A stretch of DNA of 64,000 bases, taken from Ligustrum vulgare (lineage: Eukaryota > Streptophyta > Magnoliopsida > Lamiales > Oleaceae). The DNA is taken from positions 33,834,929-33,898,928 of the forward strand of contig OY743190.1 of the NCBI GenBank assembly GCA_963555705.1, given 5' to 3'. Below, piece after piece: positions 55,854-64,000 of the stretch (position 1 is its first letter; each line of letters begins with the position of its first letter). The position numbers and the translations under genes were made by a program. A model generated the notes under the pieces. It ran no database searches and was not told where the DNA came from. It saw only the letters and a list, made by a program, of their open reading frames with translations.

Positions 55854-58829
55854 TGTAACTAATTTGGTAAAGTAACATTAAATTATTTTTAAAGATATAA
55901 AATTATATTATTAAACGTGTTAAAAATTATTTAAATAACCCAAAAATGTTTTAGTTTAAAAAAATAATGTTTTAGTTTGAACAACTTAAGAACATTCCTT
56001 ATATTGTGTATTTTTTTTATAAGAATTCTAATTAGATTATATAAAAAATTTAATGACTAATCCAGAAATTTTCTTTCAAATCGGATAATTTCATACTTGA
56101 TTGAATATAATTTTCCGTCATATGTAATGACAATTAACAAGATTTAGAAGTAATCACTCTGCATATTGGAATGTATTTGAAAAATCATATGGGTAACTAT
56201 CAGGTTTTAAAATTATGTTTAAGCATGTGTTAGATAAACTTGCAAAAATGGTTTATAAACCATTTTTTAAACCATACAATTCTCAAATCACTTTTTAAAT
56301 ATATACATTATTGTATTATTTTGAAGTTGAAAATATATAATATATGTGTCAAATCAAAAATCTTAACAGGAAGTTTTTTACAATATAACAAGTGAAATCA
56401 AACTGTAAAAACATTGTCGGTAAAATCGTCCAAAAAATCAAATGTCAAAGTTTTACTTTATATATTTTTACTTCGTTTTAAAATATATCATTTAAGTTAT
56501 ACAATACTCCGTGATCAGAAAACCTAAAATGGTTCGACCTGAAAGAAACAACGGGTCAGGCGTCAAAAGATTGAATCGAGTTGAACAGGGGTCGAATCGA
56601 TTTTAATTAAAAAATAAATAATTATTTCAAATATCAGAAAATTTTCAAAAAAAAATTATTTTACAAATAAAACGACATTTACTCATTTGGAGTAAAATTA
56701 AATAAACAAAAAATATAACAACAATATTCTTTACCAATTCAAAGCAAATATAGATTTATTGTTGTTAATTTTATTTATTAAATTTTATTTCAAAATAATT
56801 TAATATATATATAAAAAAAAAGATAAAAACAACTTATTTAAAAAAAGAAAGTTTAACAAACAAATAAATAGTAAATAAAACTTTTTTTTAAAAGAGACAA
56901 ATAATTTTAAAAAGAAAAGAAAAGAAAATCTTATAGTTATCATAATTTCTTATTTTTTATTAGTTTTGTAAATGTTGAATTTCCTATTTTGATTACTTTT
57001 TTTTTAAGTTATAATTCGATAATATTTTATATTAAAATATTATTGTACTATGTTTTTATTTGGTGTGATTGTATAATTAATATATTTTCATAAATTTTGA
57101 TCAAAATCACAATCACAATTATATTTTCTCATGCATCTCACAGGTGAAAATACTACTTTGACATAAAACTCATTAATAAAGTGAATACCAAACACACAAT
57201 TTTAGCAAGAAATGATCAACTGTAAGAAGTGTCGGAAGAAATTTAAGATGGATGCCGTACCTGTAGTATTGCAAAACTGAGCAGGATCATTCATTCGCTA
57301 AAAGGGAGAAAGAGTCGGACTCGTACAAGGATATTGAGTAGATGGTTGATGTATCCACAGAGAAATTGAGACAAATGCATTAATATTACGGACAGATTTT
57401 ACCAAAGGCTTGGGCTTAAACTAAATGCGGGTTCTTCTGCTATACGAACTTTTATCCTGAAATCAAGCAAGTACATACAGAAATATTAAAAATGGTGGCT
57501 GCAGAATTCGGTAATTTCACGGAAACATTTGAGAAATTGAGAAAAAGAAGATGGATAGGTTTGATTTCATTTCATTGGAGCCCAGGTCGTTAGGGCTCTT
57601 TAATTCGGCGTAAGTGATAAATCTGATTACATTTTCCCATTTTTTCTATATTTTAATTTAAATCAAAGTCGATAATCAATATTAATTAGATTCGCAGTTT
57701 TTTATCGCACATATCATCAACTTCTATTAAATTTTATTAAAAATTCGATTTTATTTTTAATCCCACCAAACAAGGGATTTAAAATAGAGTCTGAATTTCA
57801 AAAAGGATTCATGGTTGCCTGTGTTTGGTACAAATTAAAATTTATATTTTAATCTAATTCAAAGTCAAACATTAATCTCAAAACATCTTTCATGGGATCC
57901 AAAATATTTTAACCACACATCTTATCAACTTCTATCAAAATTTACAATACAAAAAACTGATTTCAATATCTACCAAACTGGCCGGAAGTAAAGTTAAAAT
58001 CTTATACATAAAATGTATTATTAAAAAGTTGTGAGCTTGTGATGAAATGTTGTGGATTTCATAAAATATTCCGTTAAAAATAATTATCAACTTTAACTTG
58101 AATTAAAATATTGATTCAAAAGCACGGGTTTCTTTTTTCTTTTTTATAAAATAAAAGAGGAACCTCATAAAGTGCAGTAAAAAATCTGATTTTTATTAAA
58201 TTCCAATAAAAACTTGATAAAAATTGTAATTAAAAGTTGTAAGTCTCTTAAAATATGTTATTAAAATTAATTGTTCAATTTAATTTGTATATTAAAATCA
58301 AGATTTGAATCCCATCAAATTCTAAACAAAGACATAATCACAAACGACAGGCTAAAGAAATTACAGAATAAGATCAATTCATGTGCAACTAATTCAATTA
58401 ATAAAAATTTGTGATCGAGATGGCAAATTTTCATTTCCAATTCTTATTCTCATTTTTCATATATTTCTATAATGTTTAAATTTAAATTTTATTTTGAAAA
58501 TAAGTATTTACTTCGGCTAGGAAATGGAGATATTTTAATCCTCGTCCAGCTCTGTTGGTATCCATAATTTGTGGGTTGTATGATTATTAAGATTTTGTTC
58601 TTCAAATTTGTAACTTAAGAAAAAGTTATTTATTTCCAAATTTTGTTAAAACTAGGGTTGTTAAATTATTAGTTTAAATTAGATTTTGTCGAAATCGAAT
58701 TTGACTAAAAATGAAAAGATTAAATATCGCATTTTTCAACTATTGAGCTAGTTGATATGATTTGTTGTTAATTTAGATATTATATCAATTTCAGGCTATA
58801 ACAAATCGACTGAGATAGCTTATCAATCA
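55854..58829. other. AT-rich spacer without recognisable gene
   Basis: No protein-like ORF. A GC-richer patch at 57200-57610 with ATGGATAGGTTTGATTTC and a donor-like GGC/GTAAGTG at 57610 might be an isolated first exon, but nothing downstream supports it. Segments at 57810-57960 and 58040-58330 carry variants of the TTTGGTACAAATTAAAAT repeat also seen in intron 42833-43146. Confidence 0.5.
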
Positions 58830-59880
58830 AATTAGTTGTAACGTACATAAAATATGAGTGAAAACTTAATTATTTCCAAAATTTAATTAATTGCTCCTAT
58901 ACAATTACGTTAAATGTGATTATGTGAATTAGTTATTCAATTATGTGATTATTTTGAAATGTTATAAGAATATGAGATTTGTAGAATTAGAAAGATTTTG
59001 AAATGATAATACGTTGAAGGATATGCGAGACATATGATATTGAAATCGACCAGAAAAGTACTCGTGATTATATACTTACTCTAGCTCACTGAGACGCTCG
59101 CCTTGGTCGTGTTCTATAATGCATTAAGGGGTCTTGATTGGATATGATATTAATCTGAGGCGGTCTGACCGTGTATGATATAGTTCACTGATGTGGTCTT
59201 GGTCGTATTTTAGAATTGATTATCAGAGGTCTTTGAGACAAGCCTGAGAGGTGTGTCTACACATATATAAGTGTCTACACATATATGACAATATTATAGA
59301 TTTTAGTCAGAGAATACATTTTTAGTGGTTTGTCCAATTTATTAAAATGTAATGAGATTATATCACTTATTCCAAATTGTAATTATGAGATGATATTATT
59401 AGTATCATGAGTATGTCTAACTTCTTGATTGTGGTTATATGATATTATCATCTGAATTTTTAAGTGACACAATTGATTTTCGATAAAAACGTATAAAGGA
59501 GAAAGTATAATTATTTTCAAAATTCTCCACTCCATTAGTAATCAACTCATATTTTTTTCCATGATTTTTCTTATCAGGTAGCAGTAGAGTTACTGGGCAG
59601 CTTATGGAGTTGAGCCTTTGATTTTGGAGTTAGAGCCACACGACAGTGTTACCAGTATGACTCATTTCATAGACCATGTAGTTATTGTTTTGGGATGGAT
59701 GTTCGTTTTTGGATTGCACTTGTTCATCACATGTAGATATTTACAGGGCTCATCGTGTATTTTGTGTCCATATGTACAGTTCATGTTGTTTTTATAATGA
59801 AAGTTTGAGAATTTGACTTATCTTTATTGTGATGGGAATTATTATTCTTTTGTTGAGATTTTTTACATTGATTACAAGTT
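58830..59880. mobile_element. Possible decayed LTR (Del/Tekay-like)
   Basis: Has TTGTAACGTACATAAAAT near 58836, a TTACTCTAGCTCACTGAGACG block at 59076 and TTATCAGGTAGCAGTAGAG at 59570 followed by a G/T-rich tail. This order is familiar from long chromovirus LTRs. No clear ends or target duplication. Confidence 0.3.
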
Positions 59881-60149
59881 TGTTAGGCCAAATTATAGGG
59901 CATATAATGTCAAAATTTTCCTTAAAAATAAATTAAGTAAACTTGCAGATTCTAGTATCTTTGATGGTAGGTCCTACTTTTAGTTGGTATCTATCATCGG
60001 TGTACATCACGTTTTTGATCCAATAGTGTTACTTGAGGTAGGCCGTGTTAATTATTTTCTAAATAACAAAATTCTTGGCACTCCATCTTCGCATCTCTTT
60101 ACTAGTAGTTGCCACCATAACTTATTCGATTTTAGTAAATATGAACTGT

Positions 60150-60735
60150 GATCAAAGATTCATTAAACAGTACCTCATTTTGTTTTGACACATTTGAACT
60201 ACGTTTTTAACTTTCTTGTCATTATACACATATCTCATCTTGACCACTTCACAAAATTGAGCAATATTAGTAGACTCCCCTCTGTGCGACTCCAGCTTGG
60301 TAACTCCATCTGAAATTTTCTTCCCCATTAGCCTGCACAAATTTTTAATCTTTTCACCTCTAATTATTGACACAAAAGTTTTCTTCATAGTCATCACACC
60401 AGCTGTGTAGGAATATTTCAATGCTCTTAATGATATTAAACTTCACTCCAACCTTGAGACATGCAAATCACGTGTTATTCATTTAAAAAAAAATGACGTC
60501 CATCATATGATTTATAATTCTCAAACCATTCTCCATTTCGATATATGTGGTAAATGCATTAAGAACACAAAATCCAATCACTAACTAGATTCTCGTAATT
60601 AACAACTCACAAAACATTTTCAGGATCATAATTATCATCCACCACATTTGTAGAATAAGATGCCTCTTGAGTCTCTGTACTCATTTTGTCTTCAAGATAC
60701 TTCGTCAATTCTTTGCAATATTTCTTCTTATGACA
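60150..60735 (-). pseudogene. Ty1/copia polyprotein remnant
   Basis: On the minus strand a gag zinc-knuckle-like piece, VCYYCHKKKYCKELTKYLED, lies at about 60660-60735. Further on, at 60152-60480, pieces like SLRALKYSYTAG and GEKIKNLCRLMGKKISDGV correspond to the segment before the integrase zinc domain in copia elements (NLISL...KY, then GK...LY.L.G). Heavily decayed, no LTRs assigned. The flanking 59881-60150 and 60736-61342 show only AT-rich debris. Confidence 0.5.
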
Positions 60736-61867
60736 GTAATAACACACTACATCTCTTCAAAAACGAGCTTGGGAACAATAACATCGACCATGATAATAAT
60801 ACTTTTATTACTAAATAGACTTGGGAGTCCCTTTCTAATTGTACACAAACTCTTTTTCCAGTCTCAATGCCAATAGAATTCTTTTTCTCGTTGCAATATA
60901 ATTTTTTTCCTAATTGCATCAAGACAGTTTTCCCTTATTTTGGGTGAAACCCAGCAAGATTAACCCCCGCAGGGAGAGCTTCATTATCGTCACCATAAAA
61001 CTATACTACCCTTTACAAGCTGCTCGCCTCCTGTCGTCAAAATCTGCATCGCTTGAGCCTTCATTTGCTACCTGGATGTTAACAAACTCTGATATTTAAT
61101 TTGGTATAACTAGAATTTTCTTTTTTCTTTCTTTAAGCGCCCTGCATTTCTTGATTAATTTTGTTTTTGAAGAAAATTCATACACTTGCGAACATAATTT
61201 TTTGAAAATATGATTTCCAATATATTCTACATTAAGACATACCAATTTCTGATAGTAATGGATCATCTACCAAATTCTGATAGTAATGGATCATCATGAC
61301 TCCATAATCAATGTGAGAAACAATGTAATATTCATGAAGTGTACAGCTGTGACGACCCGAATTCTCGACCATTCGAGTGCCACTAAAAGTGACTCATATC
61401 ATATTATCGAGACTTAAATAGTAATGTAAAATTATTCAAAAGAATAATTAGAATCCCATAATTTTTTTTTTGTTTGTGAATAAAAATAGAACATAATTTT
61501 CTTACATAAAGTTCAACATAATTATCTCATCAATCTTAACCACTTTTGCCACTTCCATGTTGACCGCCTCGAACCTTCAATTATCTGAAAATGGTAAATA
61601 TCATGGAGTGAGATTTATAAAATCCCAGTAAGTATACCAAGCATAAATTTTCTTTTGAAAGCATATGGATCATTTTCATCATAACATAGGATAGGATCGA
61701 AATACTCATAAACATAGGGAGACACAAGAATTTTACCGAACTTAAATGGCAAGAATTCTTATGTGTAGCGCTACTAAACTCCGGTCCCCTTAGCATAATC
61801 ATAAACATATCATATGGAACCCATAACAATCTTGTGAGATTGATTTCATAGCAATAATCCAAACATT

Positions 61868-62485
61868 TTCATAAAAACATAAGATATACTTACTTGTCAT
61901 AAAAACATACTTACTTTTCATAAAAACATAAGGTGTATTTACCTTTCATAAAAACATACTTACTTTTCATAAAAACATAAGATATACTTACTTGTCATAA
62001 AAACATACTTACTTTTCATAAAAACATAAGGTGTATTTACCTTTCATAAAAACATACTTACTTTTCATAAAAACATAAGATATACTTACTTGTCATAAAA
62101 ACATACTTACTTTTCATAAAAACATAAGGTGTATTTACCTTTCATAAAAACATACTTACTTTTCATAAAAACATAAGATATACTTACTTGTCATAAAAAC
62201 ATACTTACTTTTCATAAAAACATAAGGTGTATTTACCTTTCATAAAAACATACTTACTTTTCATAAAAACATAAGATATACTTACTTGTCATAAAAACAT
62301 ACTTACTTTTCATAAAAACATAAGGTGTATTTACCTTTCATAAAAACATACTTACTTTTCATAAAAATATAAGATATACTTACTTGTCATAAAAACATAC
62401 TTACTTTTCATAAAAACATAAGGTGTATTTACCTTTCATAAAAACATACTTACTTTTCATAAAAATATAAGATATACTTACCTTT
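61868..62485. repeat. 98-bp tandem repeat, six copies
   Basis: AAGATATACTTACTTGTC recurs at 61881, 61979, 62077, 62175, 62273, 62371 and, in shortened form, 62469: exact 98-bp spacing. Each unit contains four subrepeats based on CATAAAAACATACTTAC, so it is a higher-order repeat. Copies are nearly identical. Confidence 0.95.
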
Positions 62486-62708
62486 TAAAAGATTAAAATG
62501 AAGTGTAGTAGTAAATGGACCAAAACTTTCTTGACCACCTTGAATTTCTCTTACTTGTGGATTTTGTCAAGAGATTGGAAATAAGTGTATATGTGTAGAG
62601 TTGTGTGTAAAAGAGATGGGTTTAAATAGATGTATAAAGTTGGCATATTGTAAACATAATCATTCAATTCTATTAATTTTAACACATCATTTTCTTAAAG
62701 TAAAGCAC

Positions 62709-63280
62709 CATTCATATACTTTTCCATATTTATACAAATAATATGCTCTTCATGATTATATATAATGGAGTCTTATCAATCATTCATATACTTTTCCATA
62801 TTTATACAAATATTATGCTCTTCATGATTATATATAATGGAGTCTTATCAATCATTCATATACTTTTCCATATTTATACAAATATTATGCTCTTCATGAT
62901 TATATATAATGGAGTATATAAATCATTCATATACTTTTCCATATTTATACAAATATTATGCTCTTCATGATTATATATAATGGAGTCTTATCAATCATTC
63001 ATATACTTTTCCATATTTATACAAATATTATGCTCTTCATGATTATATATAATGGAGTATATAAATCATTCATATACTTTTCCATATTTATACAAATATT
63101 ATGCTCTTCATGATTACATATAATGGAGTCTTATCAATCATTCATATACTTTTTCATATTTATACAAATATTATGCTCTTCATGATTATATATAATGGAG
63201 TATATAAATCATTCATATACTTTTCCATATTTATACAAATATTATGCTCTTCATGATTACATATAATGGAACCTCCCATG
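62709..63280. repeat. 71/72-bp tandem repeat, eight copies
   Basis: CATTCATATACTTTTCCATA starts at 62709, 62781, 62853, 62924, 62996, 63067, 63139 and 63210. From the third unit on, units alternate between a GAGTCTTATCAAT end (72 bp) and a GAGTATATAAAT end (71 bp), i.e. 143-bp dimers. Confidence 0.94.
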
Positions 63281-63559
63281 CTTGCATATATTTTCTTAAT
63301 TTCAATAATAAAAGTAATTTTTGTATAAATAAATATTGGGATAACATTGAATTAAGTACTTGGACTTAATATACTTTAAATCAAGAGAATGGAGATATTT
63401 TTTTTTTAGAAATTCGGAATTTAATTTAAAATCGAACGATCTCGATTATTTCTTGACTTGGCTATACGAATACGTCGCGGCGTTAACTTAATAGTAGCGA
63501 CACGATTTTCTATTAAAATAATTATTAATCGCGTAAAAATTCTGGGTCGCTACAACAGC

Positions 63560-64000
63560 AAAGTTCCATAACTATGTGTAACTTAATAAGGTTATTAAAA
63601 TGCTCGTGAGCATAGAACCACAAAATTTTGTTACAATATCTAGGTAAAGAATATGAAAAAAAAAAAAAAAAATGCCCAGTTAATTATTGTTTATAATTTT
63701 TTATATTAATATATAGGCACTCATCAACAACATTTTCCTCAAAAAGGTAAGCAGATGCTGAGAACACCCAAATTACAGTATGACTTCAAATTAATTCCAT
63801 TCTGAACTATCATTCCAAAGTACTAAATCAGTTTCCTAACCCCCCAAAAAAATAAAAAAAAGTGACTATGAGGAAGTGATATCGAATTTTAAGAAAAAAA
63901 CTGTCAAAATAGCAATATATGATTATCCATAACTATATAGTTTTTTTAAGACAAGAATTAAAACAGAAAACAAATTGGACCTATTTCACCTTGGATGCTT
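63560..64000. other. AT-rich spacer at window end
   Basis: Poly-A tract at 63657-63672. No gene or repeat recognised. Confidence 0.6.

Larger units (their letters stand above)
61348..63554 (+). mobile_element. Solo LTR (2.2 kb) with two tandem arrays
   Basis: Starts TGTGACGACCCGAATTCTCG and ends TTCTGGGTCGCTACA, with a perfect 5-bp target duplication ACAGC (61343-61347 and 63555-63559). No coding domain. The last ~150 bp resemble the end of the solo LTR at 5390-7867 (AATTCGGAATTTAATTT, CGAACGATCTCG, GCGTAAAAATTCT), so both derive from related elements. Most of the length is two satellite-like arrays listed separately. Confidence 0.88.

Noticed and set aside
57545..57612. Possible isolated first exon starting ATGGATAGGTTTGATTTC with GTAAGTG donor
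   Set aside because: No downstream exon with protein-like sequence within several kb; kept only as a note in the spacer entry.
62743..62970. Frame with repeated MLFMIIYNGV units
   Set aside because: Translation of the 72-bp tandem repeat; no start context or conservation.
61868..63280. Regular repeat arrays resembling CRISPR
   Set aside because: Units are head-to-tail tandem repeats without unique spacers, in plant nuclear DNA inside an LTR.

Overview
The window is plant nuclear DNA, and the one intact gene points to a eudicot. It is AT-rich, full of microsatellites and packed with nested plant transposable elements (Ty3/gypsy, Ty1/copia, CACTA, Mutator-like, MITEs). The only gene I can model completely is at 42097-45522 on the + strand. 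It is a class IV homeodomain-leucine zipper gene of the ATML1/PDF2 type (epidermal identity), with ten coding exons that join in frame to 727 codons. An L1-box lies upstream of its 5' UTR. I see no rRNA, tRNA or CRISPR.

Positions 1-~15650 hold the 3' part of a decayed Ty3/gypsy element of the Tat lineage: gag, protease, RT, RNase H, a second archaeal-type RNase H and integrase, then a 50-51 bp tandem repeat, then a spliced antisense ORF with its own TATA box, then the polypurine tract and the start of the 3' LTR. Two elements are inserted in it. A non-autonomous LTR element (3835-10103, TSD AAGTA) splits the second RNase H; it carries an unfamiliar charged ORF that is itself split by a solo LTR (5390-7867). 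Another probable solo LTR (12015-13124) sits beside the antisense ORF.

Positions 16463-31561 form one 15.1-kb CACTA transposon (TSD ATC). It contains a full-length but dead Ty1/copia element (17396-23330, minus strand, TSD TATAT) and a 4.9-kb LTR-type insertion (24674-29597, TSD GAGTG). The latter interrupts a small minus-strand reading frame carried by the CACTA, and itself contains a 1.4-kb mini-CACTA (26324-27756, TSD AGT).

Positions 31565-42096 are AT-rich spacer with a copia-type LTR remnant, a segmental duplication with a minisatellite, and the promoter and 5' UTR of the homeodomain gene. Downstream of that gene lie a short MITE, an imperfect hairpin, a long-TIR Mutator-like element (47142-48006, 10-bp TSD) and a second mini-CACTA (48477-49814, TSD TTA).

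Positions 51667-55848 are a gag-protease-only LTR element (minus strand, TSD CATAG). Its LTRs are related to those of the element at 3835-10103, and both families carry arrays of a TTACGGCCGTAA palindrome. The rest is spacer with a decayed LTR, a Ty1/copia remnant, and a 2.2-kb solo LTR (61348-63554, TSD ACAGC) holding 98-bp and 71/72-bp tandem arrays. The most unusual features are the palindrome arrays in several unrelated LTR elements, the apparently paired non-autonomous LTR elements, the independently promoted antisense ORF, and the conserved exon-intron cassette shared by the two mini-CACTAs.
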